DNA of 64,000 bases from Thelephora terrestris (Eukaryota; Basidiomycota; Agaricomycetes; Thelephorales; Thelephoraceae), in NCBI GenBank assembly GCA_015956445.1, contig WIUZ02000006.1:2046001-2110000 (forward strand), written 5' to 3'. Below the pieces are notes generated by a model that was given only the letters and a program-made list of their open reading frames with translations, made no database searches and was not told the origin of the DNA. Both the position numbers and the translations under genes were made by a program. Shown piece by piece: positions 1 to 11,040 of the stretch. Numbering within the stretch: the first letter of the stretch is position 1; every line of letters starts with the position of its first letter.

Positions 1-242
1 ATACCTGTCGTAGGCCTGAAGAGGCAAGATAACACGACGGAAGGCCTGGTCTTCGAGGGTATAAACCTCGTTGCTACCCACGCCAAGCATACCACCGTCC
101 AACCCAAAGATCTCACTCTTGCCAGAGGGCAGCGTGCTGAACGTTCGTGGACCTCCTCCTACCCCTCGTTCTCCCGTCTCTGTATCAAATGTAGCGTCGC
201 GTGCGACTATGCTCTTGTTGTCCCGTATGTTATTTCCGCCCT
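1..242 (-). CDS. Possible partial exon at the left edge, unknown product
   Basis: One minus-strand frame stays open for about 80 codons from an acceptor-like CTAG near 244 to the window edge, where a GTAT (possible donor) occurs. The translation is varied in composition (for example SEIFGLDGGMLGVGSNEVY) and not low complexity, which is why I record it, but I recognise no family and see no start codon. It overlaps the last 14 nt of the neighbouring F-box model in another frame, so at most one of the two readings is right here. It could equally be chance. The rest of any such gene lies outside the window. Confidence 0.22.
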
Positions 243-1829
243 CCTAGCAGTTGATCAATAAGATGATTGAATACATCCGACCTCCGCCTCACCTTCACGA
301 CTTATAAACGTGCCGAGCTGTCTGAAATCCCGGATAGTTTCTGCAACCTGCTTCCATCCAGGATTGTCATATTTGATGGTGTGTATACGAGGGAAGATTT
401 GAAGCAGGAACAGCGCGACTGTTGAAACCGATTTCACCGGGATGGGAGTTTCTCCGACCTCCAAGACCTTTAAAGCGCAAACATTCTGCCGAAAGGCCGG
501 TTGATCGTCGGAAGGACGCAGCTTCGTCGCACGCGTCGCCGCGGCGACCAGGCTACTCACTTGAAAATGGATCCGAAGTTCGGAGAGTTTGGGACAGCGA
601 AAGGCGAGGCCGATGAGCCCGTTGACCGTGGCACCGGTGGGGATCCCGCATGGCCCCCTGCCCAATTTGAGAGTCTTCAACTTTGGCATTGCCTCCACCA
701 ATGTGGCGATAACATCATCGTCTACCGTCGAAAAGCAACCGCCATCGCAGGAGAACTCTATCTCGAGTGTGTCTAATTTCTTGAACGAAAGGAGAGAAGA
801 GTAGTTGGGGGTCCAAGAGCGTGAAGTGGAGAATACGAACAATGTCAGCACATTGTGGGCAGATGCGGCGACCGCATGACTCTCAAATTCCTCGAGAAAA
901 TTGTCAAGTTTTTCGGATTCGGAGCTGATCCAGACTGACTCCAGCTTTTTGAGCGTCGTTCCGCAAAAACCTTGCAGCCAGTCGAGGTCATCGCCATATT
1001 CGACTTGGATCGAAACGAGATTTGGGAGAGCCGCCGGAGGTAGCAGTGTGCGTCCCTGGAGGACCGTCGATAGATCTGATAGGTTTGGGAGATTGTAAAG
1101 GACCTCTCGTGCATCCTCCGTCAACGGGGATGCCACATAGAATTGTCGGAGGGAGTCTCGATTGCAGGCAAGCAACATCTCCGAAACGGCTTCAGTCACG
1201 AGGGGATCTCTTGGTAGACCATGGAGATTAATCCGCTCCAGGTTGAGAGACATTCTTGAGATTCTACTGAGCGCGGATGCAATCGGCAGTATTCGCATGC
1301 CCGGAGTAAATACAATGGCGATCTTCGTCGTTTTAGGAGAGAGGAAGAAGGGAATGAAGGGAATGAACGTCTTTGAGTTTCTCGGGCAGTAAATGATTTT
1401 CAGAATCGGAAGGAAGGGTTCGTCGGCAGCACGGAGCTGCAGCGTAAGGAGAGTGTCCAGGGTTACGGGGTCTTTGGAAGTATCCACTTTGAGTTTCCTC
1501 ATTCTTCGAGTGTGTTTTCGGAAGCAAGCCCATTCCACTTTAGTTGTAACCCTTTTGAAAGACTTTTAACGCTACCTGGTAAGAACGAGGGGCACGTTGA
1601 ACATCACCCGACTCACAAATTTTCCATTTTCTTCCCCCCAGACCTCCTGCGGAAGACACTTGAGCAGCGGGGTCAGCCGATCCTGCGTCTCCCATAACAC
1701 ATCCAAAACAGCGCCTTCAAGTCTCTTGGAGCAGCATGCCAGAGAGACAGCGGTGGCCTTTGCTTTTGACGCGACAAGTTCACACGCCAGTAGCCTGATA
1801 ATCTCATCTACACTGAGGCAGGGGTGCAT
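230..1829 (-). CDS. F-box/leucine-rich-repeat-like protein 1 of a local family
   Basis: Three exons, minus strand: 1829-1617, 1562-293 and 243-230, separated by introns of 54 and 49 nt; the sum is 499 codons including the stop. I start at the ATG at 1829 because all paralogues begin at the same place (M-H-x-C-L-x-V-D-E-I). The first 70 residues form a short F-box-like domain with the family pattern VDEI(I/V)RL..ELV..., ALACC.K and VLDVLWE. The rest is a long region of irregular leucine-rich repeats, with WLQGF near the middle and C..LxVGxxPIP near the end. By family analogy it would be a substrate adaptor of an SCF (Skp1-cullin-F-box) ubiquitin ligase; the substrate cannot be read from sequence. 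It is the most divergent of the complete paralogues here. The last exon is a short tail, as in the paralogues, but its acceptor is the least certain part. Confidence 0.82.
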
Positions 1830-2366
1830 CTTGAAACCATACGACGTGGCCAATGGGATACATTATGGGTGAAAGGAACAATACGTACTGACAATTGTCG
1901 GTCGAAGTCAGCGTTGTTGGAGGGTATGGTCGGGCGATATGTTCCCCGGTCACAGCTTCAGTCTGTGCTCGAATGCGGCCTGAATCCTGCGCGTAGGAAG
2001 GTCTGGGAAGGTCGGAGCTCAGGACGACGGGTGTGCAGCCCGGAACGCGTGGCGCCCGCGGAGGCGGCGATCACCGGGGTGGCAGTGCTACTACTCACGA
2101 CGCCTGCAATACTTCAAGTTAGCATGAGTATGGGTCCCTGAACTCTTCCGAAGCTCAAACATCACGACCAGGAATACATCAAACGTTTCGCACAAACAAG
2201 AAGTGAAATATCCGAGCTCCCTTTCGACGCCACCGAGGTTCGAGCAACTTCGGAGAAATGCCACTCCAGTGAAGGGAAGATAGTTTACCAGGACAAAGCT
2301 ACGGAGGCATAGTAGCCGACATCTGACTTCCCAAGCCGTATTTCGACAGGCTCTTACAAACTACTC
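1830..2366. other. Intergenic, between F-box gene 1 and the transporter gene
   Basis: Upstream region of F-box gene 1 and 3' side of the SLC35F-type gene, both on the minus strand. I see short open frames only and no recognisable element. Confidence 0.6.
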
Positions 2367-4109
2367 CTACCCCCGACCCGCCGGGGAGTCTTTCTTGTCG
2401 TCTTCCTGGTGGATGTAAGAAGGTGATCGCGGATCGACATTTCCTTGCGATTCGGCTAGAAAGAGTTGTCATCATCAAGACTACTCATTGGAAAGTCACG
2501 GCGGCAGACTTACGTGTGGCGGACCAGAAATAACAAACCAACCCGGCAATGATGACGGGGAATGCCACAAAGTACAGCCAGAACGGTCGGTAATGCTGTA
2601 AATTCGGATCAGGTTACCTGGAGTCAATGACACCACGCAGTCAAAAGAGACGAACGAATAGGAAGAGACCTAAGATTTCATCAATTTTTTCTATGTCCCG
2701 TGAGGCATAGAGTATACATACCGAACAGGAGACCAAAAAAGTTTGCAGAGAGCAAACTGAGATTGTAGAATACGGCGCTCGCTAATCGATAGACGATTGG
2801 AGCCATGGTGTAAAAGATGAACAGCGCAGTAGTGTATGCCAACAATAAACCAGCTGTAAAGCCACATTTAATCTAGGGATTTACGAAAGGGTGGAATGGA
2901 ACTCGCCGATTGGGCCGTTCCACGGAACGTTAACAATCGCCTTGTGTTCTAGTACGGCCGCTTGGGTACCGATGATGAGCGTACCCCACATCCCAAGCTG
3001 ACCCAGAACCTCGTACAACGGCGATTTACGCACGAGGAATTCTTCAGTGGCGTTCGCTGATGCCGCAAATATCAGAAGACAGCAGTTCGGATTGAGGGGA
3101 TCACACTCACAGATTCCATACAAAGTTGCTCCGATGACCATGAATAGGTCACCTTTGGCCTTATCGTGCACTTCGTGACCCCCATTTGCGGTGAGTTGAT
3201 CAGACACAACGAGCATCACAAGGCCGCAGATACAAATCAGGATACCCTGACGTCAACAGGCAGCCATCGTCAGTTGGAAATCAGGCGATACAGCAGGGCC
3301 TAAACGCGTACAGCCAGCTGAGTCCAGGTGTATCTCGTTCGCATGAGAAAAAACGAAAAGAACATGCACGTCGGGATCGCCCACCTAGTCAACGATGATA
3401 CTAATAAGCGGAAACCCCAATCAAAAGAGGAAAGCTCACGAGTTAAGCAACATGCAAGACAACAGGTCCGTGTACTGAAACGCTTTTACCACGAGGAAGT
3501 TCCCTTCGACGTCGCACGTAGCCAAAATACAGTCTGTAGGTCGTTTAGCAGGGGAAAAATAAATGAAGATTCTACTCGCATTTCCAGCCATCATAGAACA
3601 CCACCTTGCCCCACCCTACGAAACCGTCTGAGTTCGGGGGAGGGGGGGTCAGTCGATGTCCATCGCACCATACACGCAGACTAACACTTGTAAATGGTGT
3701 ACGGCGTATAGACCACAAACAAAGTGAAGTACCTAGCGCAGGATCGGTTGGGTAGAACGAGGGTGGTAGAGATGGAACTCACTCACAAGAACAGAGTCTG
3801 GGTAGTTGGCAGAACCCACCCACGATTGACAAGTTCCGTAGTCGTAACGTCGGTGCATGTAATACACAGCGACACGAGTTGGCCAGCGAGTAGGCTCAGA
3901 ACGAACCTCTTCGTCCAGATACTTGCAAACCGAGCCCAAAGGCTCTTCAATAACCACGATGGAGAATCGAACCGGACCATCGGTCTTGCGGTCTCCTTCG
4001 TGGTCACGGACCGAGTGGTGGAATCTGCCCCATCCTCGAGCTGGTGTGGGGCCGGGGAATCAGGTTTCTGGGCTTCCATCCTTGGCGCAGGGGTCGCACC
4101 CGAGACCAT
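2367..4109 (-). CDS. SLC35F1/F2-like (DUF914) membrane transporter, 11 exons
   Basis: Minus-strand exons at 4109-3787, 3732-3686, 3615-3580, 3533-3440, 3384-3312, 3246-3111, 3056-2907, 2853-2722, 2669-2656, 2595-2514 and 2455-2367 give 392 codons including the stop. Family landmarks are clear in order: FVLSLLAGQ and CTDVTTTELVNRGW in the first helices, CDVEGNFLVVKAFQYTDLLS, SDQLTANGG, NATEEFLVRKSPLYEVLGQLG, YRLASAVFYNLSLLS and a last hydrophobic stretch ending in YFWSAT, followed by a charged tail. The protein should have about ten membrane helices in a DMT-type fold. SLC35F members are annotated as solute/nucleotide-sugar-type carriers of the endomembrane or plasma membrane, with poorly known substrates. 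Two introns use GC donors (both GCGAGT, at 3579 and 2906) and one exon is only 14 nt (2669-2656). An in-frame TGA lies upstream of the chosen ATG. No breaks. Confidence 0.9.
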
Positions 4110-5030
4110 GGAGGCTTTTAACGAACACTGAGGTCGGAAAGGCGGCTCTCCGATGGAAAAAATTGCCAGCGTTCAGCAGCATATCAACCAGTGGAGGGAA
4201 ATTCTTGTCCTGAGGCATGAAACAAGTGGTAACAATTGTGCCCCATTCCTCGGTAACTCTGGTGACCCGAGGGAAAATCCGAGAAGGGCTCGGCGCGCAT
4301 GAAATGTATATTGAAACCTACGCCATTGGGCTAGCTGATCAGTAGTTGTGGTCGGGGTGAGAACTCACATGTTACACCGTCGGATCTGATGATGACCGAT
4401 GACCAGTGCGACGGGGTCCCCCCTCCGTCACGTTACTCCATGCAAGCGAGCATTTTCTCCTAAGTGGACAAGCGTCGACCGCCCAACCCGTACCTGCGGA
4501 TGTCACCACCGACGGCCACGATGCACAGGACCAAGTTGGATTAGTAACGGTCATCACACTGCCAGACATTCAAGTTATCATCACGTAACTTAATCGACCT
4601 CTATAGCGCGGCGACTTTAAAGGACGCATCAACAATCCCTCCACCGTCCACCGAGAAACTAGTTTGATACAAATGATTGAATGGAGAAGCCGACGCTTTA
4701 CTCAAAGGACCGAGTCCAATGTCTGCTTTTCGAGCAGTTGAGCGTGACTGAATATATACGCCGCCTTTCAAAGAAGTAAGCACCCATTTTAAGTGCCCCA
4801 CAGCGGTCGGAGTTTTTTGTAGTGCATATACGCATTGGCGTTGCGGATGGATGCCACCGGAGGTAGCTCCGTCCACGCTCGCTTGTTTTCCACCCAAACG
4901 ACTGTCGCAATGTTCTGTTTGATTAAACGGGGGAACAGAACGAACATGCGCCACAAGCTGGGCAAGGTAGATGCGAAAGTGGGTAGTGATTGAAGTGAAG
5001 TTAGAGGATTCCTTCACACTTCTGCGAATT
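4110..5030. other. Intergenic, 5' of the transporter and 3' of F-box gene 2
   Basis: No convincing gene. The part from about 4730 to 5000 resembles the DNA downstream of F-box genes 3 (31.05-31.29 kb) and 4 (33.64-33.92 kb), sharing for example GTGCATATACGCA, so it belongs to the duplicated F-box unit. Confidence 0.6.
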
Positions 5031-6641
5031 TCATGACCGGACAGCCCGCTGAGGTGTTTCTCTCGGCCCTGGGGAAGTGCTATCAACGGTACGTAGAGGT
5101 GCAGCAAAGATGGGTTTCTTACTTGAGTGATAGGCGAGTTTACCAGAGAGCAGAATTGCATTCGTGACCGTCTCCCACCCCTCATCATCGCTGTATTCGA
5201 TACTCCTCAAACGAGGGAAGATGCGGAGTAGGGTTAAGGCAACCATCAACGCGGACTCCTCCGGTACGGGTGTGTCCCCTGCATCAAGCACCGTCAAAGC
5301 GCAATCCTCCATCAGGACGGACCATTCATCATGGGAAGCGAAAGCAGGGGTTTCCAGCGGGGCAAGGCTAGCTACTTGAAAGTGGATACGTAGATCAGAG
5401 AGGCGGACACAATAATGAGCGAGGGCAGAGAGTCCCTTTGTTGTGATTCCGGCAGGGGTTCCGCAGGGGCTACCACCGATGTGAAGGGTTTCTAGCTTGG
5501 GCATGGCTCGTGCTGAGTCGGTGATGGTATCATCATCTATCGTCGATGAACAACCGAATCTACAAGAGAATTGGATGACGAGTCCTTCCAGCTTTGTGAA
5601 TGGGAGGAGAGAGCGGTAATTCGGTCTCCAGGCACGTGGGGTGTGGAAACTGAATGCCAAGAGTGTCTTAGAGATGGATGTTGTAAGAGCGACGCTTTCG
5701 AACTCTTCGAGGAAGCCGTCGACTGAGTCCGATTCAGAAAAAATTTGCAGCGAGTCCAAATATCCAAGTGATGCTCCACGGAATCCTTGCAACCAGTCAT
5801 AGCCGTGGTCGTATCCAATGCTTAAGTCGATGAGACCCGGAAGGACCAAGGTAGGTAATCCGGCGGAACCGTTGATCATCGTCTGGAGCTGGTTTAGACC
5901 GGGAAGTTTGTAGAGCACTTCGCGGGCCTCCTCTAACAAAGGACATGCCACCCAAAAGTGCTCGAGGATGTTTCGATTGGTGGTGAGGAGAAATCGAGAG
6001 AGAGCGGCCGTGATTATCGGGGTTTTCGGCAGGTTGTAGAGGATAATGCTCTGTAAGCCGGGACACAGTGTCGGGAGGGCGGTGATCATCGAAGCGAGAA
6101 CTACTTCAGGGAGGTTTTCAAATGCGCGCATTGTGATCGCGGTGGTCCCAGGAGAGAGGATGTAGGGGATCAAGGGTATGTAGTCGTCGCGAATGGACAG
6201 CGCAAGAGTTTTCAAATTTGGAAGCAAGGGCTTGTTCAGGAGATGAAATTGCAGAGCCGAGAGAACTTGAGGGGATATGCGGTTTAAAGTGTCCTCTTCT
6301 TGGAGGTCTCGCATTCTTCGAGCATACTTCCGCAAACGGGCCCACTCCTGCGTTGTCGGAAGCCTTTGGAAGGTCTTTCAAATCAAATGTTCGGGTAAGG
6401 GGCGAACTAAGATCATAATCACTAAGCTCACCTTGTATCCACCAGGACTCCAGATATCCCCCGGCAATGTTTTCAGCAACGGCAAAAGTCGGCACTGGGT
6501 CTCCCACAACACGTCCAACACTGGATCATCAAAACTTTTCCGGCAACATGCAAAGGCGATAGTAGTCGCGTGCTGTGTGGCAGCGACGAGTTCGCCCGTG
6601 ATCAATCTCACGATTTCGTCCACGCAGAGACAATCGTGCAT
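5031..6641 (-). CDS. F-box/leucine-rich-repeat-like protein 2
   Basis: Minus-strand exons 6641-6432, 6374-5123 and 5068-5031 (introns 57 and 54 nt) give 500 codons including the stop. The start is the ATG aligned with its paralogues; ten more in-frame codons exist upstream but are not conserved. Domains as in gene 1: short F-box-like N-terminus (VDEIVRLITGELV, FACCRKSF, VLDVLWETQ), then QEWARLRKYARRMRDL at the exon 2 start, then leucine-rich repeats with WLQGFRGASLG, SCRFGCSSTIDDD and DAGDTPVPEES. The second intron is a multiple of three and stays open if retained, so a longer isoform is possible. Likely role: SCF ubiquitin-ligase adaptor, inferred from the domain. Closest relatives in the window are genes 3 and 4, with which it also shares upstream and downstream DNA. 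Confidence 0.85.
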
Positions 6642-6740
6642 TGAAATTGCAACCTGGAAGACATGTCTCAACTTGCGGGTACGAGGAAAAAAGTCCGGCC
6701 TACGGTCGATACCAGAGATTGCGACGTGGGGCGTCGCGGC

Positions 6741-6794
6741 TTGCTCGAGTCGTCACCTTAGATTGAGGTTAGGGCCAGAGGAAGGTGACGTGTC
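6741..6794 (-). promoter_or_regulatory. Conserved block upstream of F-box gene 2
   Basis: About 100 bp upstream of the ATG. It contains CTCGAGTCGTC followed by TTAGATTGAGGTTAGGGCCA and GAGGAAGGTGACG. The same block sits 85-90 bp upstream of genes 3 and 4. It may be promoter or 5' leader; conservation may also simply reflect recent duplication. Confidence 0.45.
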
Positions 6795-7740
6795 TTGCTG
6801 GCTTCAATTCAAGTCACTTTTCTCGGGGTCACCTGAGCGGCAGTAAGCGTTCCATCCTACACCAACCCCTCCCATCCCACGCTTACAAGGTCGCCACGAT
6901 GCCGCTAACAGAGAGATGCAATGATGAGTGAGAGAGGTGGGCTAGGCCGGACGTGGAACCGGAGGAGGAGTCTCTTGGGAGGCGCCGCTCGATGCGGCTT
7001 CGGCCCGGCTGAGGGATCGCCGAGTCGCCAATTCTTCTCTCCCCTCCTTAAATCTTTCTACCACCTTGGTGAAACGCACACAGTTCTCACGTCTACATTG
7101 ATCCGAACCTGCAATCCACAGTCACTGAGCAAAGAAGAGGAAGCCATTCGCGCCAATTAGAAGCCAAATGCAAGGCCACTAAATGTAAATTTAGTCTGAA
7201 GTAAACCCTCAGAGTTGATACAGCAACGGGGTTGACAGGTTTTCTCGGCGGAGGCGGGGTATACAGGTACCCATAAGTGCGTCAAGGGTGTCAAGGGAAG
7301 AACGGCAGGAAACACCTGTGCATTGGTTGCGAATGTACTATGATAGCAGCTGTTGGACATCAACAATTGCAAAATGTGCGATTCTGAACGCAGAAGAAAA
7401 AAGGAGCCGAGTGAGTAGAGAAGATACCCCCGTAGTGTGTAGCGATGGTATCCCAGCTCTCCGCGGTCACAAACAATCGATGGTTTGAATTGAACGCCGA
7501 TTGAACGCCTCACTTATTATAATGGTCGTGGTAAGTTCTGGGTCACTCCGGTGCAAAAACGAGAGGGTACGAACTTAGGAGCGAGTGGAGATGAGTAACA
7601 TGGGGTGAACCCAAAGTTTTCACTGTTGGTCTGGTGAGAGTGAAGGATGAGAAAATCGTACCAGGGGCTGGTGAATAGATCCGTGATTGCGACGTGTTGG
7701 CAAAGTCGATCGTCCCCCTGCATATGATACTTAGTATGGC
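6795..7740. other. Upstream DNA of F-box gene 2, copy of a duplicated segment
   Basis: No gene. From about 7090 to 7570 the sequence matches the region upstream of F-box gene 3 (about 33.17-33.52 kb), including GTTGATACAGCAACGG, TTTTCTCGGCGGAGGCGGGG and GGTACCCATAAGTG. The duplication unit therefore includes several hundred bases of 5' flank. Confidence 0.65.
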
Positions 7741-7817
7741 GTATGGCGGTCGAAGTGCACAAAAAATATTCTCACGCGCGCGATGCAATCACATCGCGCG
7801 AAACCTGTCACCCCGCA
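7741..7817 (+). repeat. Left copy of the inverted repeat bounding the mobile block
   Basis: Begins GTATGGCGGTCGAAG, then TGCACAAAAAATATTCTCAC. It includes a 9-bp-stem hairpin (CGCGCGATG, loop, CATCGCGCG at 7777-7803). Its reverse complement occurs at 30958-31031 with about one mismatch over 70 bp. The repeat is interrupted here after CCTGTCA by a 1-kb palindromic element and resumes at 8827 with CCCAGTAAAAAGTTC, which in the right copy is continuous. Confidence 0.8.
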
Positions 7818-8826
7818 CGAAACTCCCCAATCATCTCGCACGAAACTCGTTGCTCACCTCGCACGTGTTGTCCCCCACGTCGCACGAACACCCAGACTCC
7901 TCCTGAGGGGGATTCCCGCCTTTTTCCGAATAGATCCGAAGGTAGGCAGTCTGTTCCGTCGGTTAGCACGCTATATAGAGGTAGTTTCGGGGCGGTATTC
8001 CCATTTTTCTGACCTTCGGAACGGCCTCGGGACTTTCCGAAACCCGTGATCCGATCAATTCCTCGGTATTCCGCTCAGCATTGCCGTGAATTGACGTTAG
8101 AAAACTTGCCGGGGCGTGCTGCCACTGAGACTCTTTTTATAATATTTCAAGTACATATGTGTTTACTCCTCTAGGTCTCGCGACAACCTTTCTATGTTTG
8201 TTTTCATCTTATGTTATTTTCGACATATTTTGTAGTTAGACTGTTTTATTATGAACTGGTGAAGGAGTGTTCGGAGGGATCGCATCTAGATAGACAAGAT
8301 ATAATACTCTCAGTAGTAGTATATGAGAAATAAAAGCTATGCTGAGGGGTGAAAGCGGGCGAACCGCAGTGAGGTTATCTATCGAGCAGGAAGTGGAATG
8401 TCTCGAAACAGGATGCGGTCAAGGCCGAACATATGATCAACGATATGTCAAAAATAACATAAGATAAAATCAAACGTAGAAAGGCTGTTGCAGGAGCCTC
8501 AGTGGCAGCACAACGCCCCGGCGAGTTTTCTAACATCAATTCATGGCAATGCTGAGCGGAATGCCGAGGAATTGATCGGATCACGGGTTTCGGAAAGTCC
8601 CGAGGCCGTTCTGAAGGTCAGAAAAATGGGAATACCGCCCCGAAACTACCTCTATATAGCGTGCTAACCGACGGAACAGACTGCCTACCTTCGGATCTAT
8701 TCGGAAAAAGGCGGGAATCCCCCTCAGGAGGAGTCTGGGTGTTCGTGCGACGTGGGGGACAACACGTGCGAGGTGAGCAACGAGTTTCGTGCGAGATGAT
8801 TGGGGAGTTTCGTGCGGGGTGACAGG
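7811..8826. mobile_element. 1-kb foldback (palindromic) element inserted in the left repeat
   Basis: The left arm (about 7811-8130) and right arm (about 8497-8826) are near-identical reverse complements of roughly 320 bp. Outer ends read CCTGTCACCCCGCACGAAAC and its complement. The inverted similarity continues imperfectly inward (CATCTTATGTTATTTTCGACA near 8207 against its complement near 8441). The unique centre of about 370 bp carries no open gene, so it would be non-autonomous. The related locus at 30.96-31.03 kb reads straight through the insertion point and looks like an empty site. Exact ends and any target duplication cannot be fixed, because the flank itself contains CCTGTCA. Confidence 0.65.
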
Positions 8827-9058
8827 CCCAGTAAAAAGTTCTCACGACGTGTGTTGACTTCCGGTGATCCCCGTCGATGGTAAAGCGCCCGTCGACCGGG
8901 GTCTATGGGAGTCCAAAAATCGAATATTTCATTTACCTCCGTAGATTTTTTGTGCATCCTGCGTAACACATAATTTTTTTACGCCTATTTTCGTGCAATA
9001 TAAACGACTCTGGTCGACTTCGGGTGACCTGGGGCGACCATTGTCGACTACTGTTGAC

Positions 9059-9182
9059 TTGTTTTTGTTGTTGCAATGCGCGCCGCCACTTGTTTTTGTT
9101 GTTGCAATGCGCGCCGCCACTTGTTTTTGTTGTTGCAATGCGCGCCGCCACTTGTTTTTATTGTTGCATTGCGCGCCGCCAC
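9059..9182 (+). repeat. 31-bp tandem repeat, four copies
   Basis: Four adjacent 31-bp units, each with TTGTTTTTGTTGTTGCAATG followed by CGCGCCGCCAC. The first three are identical and the fourth has two changes; a degenerate fifth begins at 9183. The stretch lies between segments rich in GTCGAC/GTTGACT motifs (9005-9060 and 9210-9255). Confidence 0.85.
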
Positions 9183-9311
9183 TTGCTTCCATCGGTTGCA
9201 ATCGATTGGGAACGACTTTTATTGACTGCTGTAGATCTACAGCGACTTGTGTAGACTACATGATTCGATGGTAATAATACAAACTTTCGGGTTTACTTGC
9301 TTCGCGCGGGC

Positions 9312-10075
9312 CTATTTGGTCTTCTTCTTGGTGCCGCCACCCCTTCTCTGTCAGACAGGCACGTAAGTAATTTGATCGGAAGCGGACCAGTGACGACATA
9401 CCTTCGCGTCGGTCCACGACTGGAGACATATCAAAACAAGATAAGATAGAAAGAAAGAAATGAGTAAATGGAAGGATACTGACCCTCCTCTGCTGGGCTG
9501 TCATGCCGTTCCATTTTGCTTCGAACTCGGTGGCGGAGCCTTTCTTCGTCTTGACCCATTCATCGAGTAGCACAGCCCTGTTGTATATTTCAGTCGTTTG
9601 TGAATGATTAATTTCGAGCACAAATGACTCACTTCCAGCTGGTCTTTGCCTTCTTTGTAGGTTTGATGGGTTCCGGGGACTCGGAGGAGGCGGTGGAGGT
9701 GGTGGCAGACGTGATCGGGGTAATTTCGGGGGGGACAACAATTGGGGAAGTGTAATATTTGGGGAGCGTGTCGCCGGTTTGAGTATGGACGACTCCCTTC
9801 TTCTGGGTGGTTTCTGCCTTGTTAGATGCTTCGGGAGTTGCTGGGCTGGATCTGTTAGCGGCGGGGGGAGGGGGGTTGGAAAAGGGTATTCCATTCCCGG
9901 GAGCCATCGGGAGGCTCTGGTTAATTTAGACGTTAGATAGTACATTCAGAAGACCCTAAAAAACACCTACTTGGCTGTTGGACTGCTCCGGTGAACTAGC
10001 CACAAAGCCTTCGGAGTCCGAGAGGGCAAAGATGGCAGTTAGAAGGTCGGGTCCTCGGTTTAGAGGCGCGAGCCT
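9312..10075 (-). CDS. Unknown small protein, five exons seen, 5' end unresolved
   Basis: Minus-strand exons 10075-9971, 9916-9633, 9577-9484, an 18-nt exon 9419-9402 and 9347-9312 join in phase to 179 codons including the stop. The product begins with a serine/acid-rich segment (ALSDSEGFVASSPEQSNSQ), continues with a proline/serine/threonine-rich stretch, then a charged part (LLDEWVKTKKG, FEAKWNGM) and a basic tail (GGGTKKKTK) that could act as a nuclear signal. I recognise no family. A candidate internal start is the ATG of MAPGNG at 9907, but the frame is open further upstream to an acceptor at 10076, so more 5' exons are likely in the GGGAC-rich DNA to the right. Phase agreement across four introns supports a real gene. 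Its setting inside the mobile block suggests a transposon-associated gene. Confidence 0.5.
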
Positions 10076-10331
10076 CTAGGGAATCTGCGGGAAGCGAATG
10101 AACAGCAAGAGGGAAAGTCGGGATACGAACGGGAGAACGAGGCAGAGGACAACGGGAAAGCCAGAGAACGAAACTACCAATAACAAACAAAGGGAAACGT
10201 CGGGATACGTCGGGACAACAGAGTCAGAAATCGGGACACCAGCGGGACACGAGAGACCAGAGGGACAACGAGAACGAGGGCGAGACGACGAGGGAACCGA
10301 AGGGAGGACCGTAGCAACGCTGCTAGGCCTC

Positions 10332-10368
<37 letters not shown>

Positions 10369-11040
10369 AACGCTGCTGAATGATTCTCTGGTCTATCGAA
10401 TACAGGGGCCTTTATATACAATACTGGGGGCTCTGAGAACGAAGGGAACCAAAGGGAACGAACCAAAATGATGTCAAGAGACCTTATGACGAGTCTATGA
10501 CATGGGGAAGGCGGGGGATCGAAGGGAATGATGAAGGAAAGGAATGTGGTTGAGAAACGAACCAGAGGGAGGTCTGGAGTCGCAAGCAGGGCGATCGATC
10601 GAGACGTGATCGGGACGCAGAGAATGGAGATAGGGAGATGAGAACTAAAGATATAAAACGTGCTGAAAAGTCGGGACACAATCGGGACTGATCGGGACGT
10701 GATCGGGAGGGAATGTGAAGGAAACAAAGTCCTAGGGATACTAAATGCTAAGAAACGCAGGTCGCAGGTCGCAGGTCGAGGGGGCGCAGGTCGTAGGTCT
10801 AAGTCGCAGGTCGCAGGTCGAAGGTCGAAAGGGGAAAACGTCGGGACATCGCAAGGGAAAACGTCGGGACGTCGTGATGTCGCGAAGGGGGATAAGGAGA
10901 GAGGGAAGTGTAGCGAAGCAAAGGGACAGCGAATCCTCATCGGGACAGTCGAGAATGCTGAGGGAAGTCATCTAGACCTCGCGCAGCGGTTGTCGATAGT
11001 CGAGAGAAGGTCGCGATTCCGGATAGTGTCCGAAATACGG
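10076..11040. other. GGGAC-rich low-complexity region
   Basis: Dominated by degenerate repeats of GGGAC/CGGGA (on the minus strand GTCCCG/TCCCG), including a CAGGTCG run at about 10757-10830 and a GA microsatellite at 10333. Long open frames here are by-products of the composition. It lies upstream of the unknown gene to the left and directly downstream of the next one. Confidence 0.7.
10333..10362 (+). repeat. (AG)n microsatellite
   Basis: An almost pure AG run of about 30 bp, followed by GGGAGGG. Confidence 0.9.

Noticed and set aside
7783-8845. Repeated open frames in the 1-kb foldback arms
   Set aside because: Same reason: arm duplication, no coding signature.
9256-9945. A 229-codon frame without introns
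   Set aside because: It reads through two good introns into an unrelated frame; the spliced model explains the region better.
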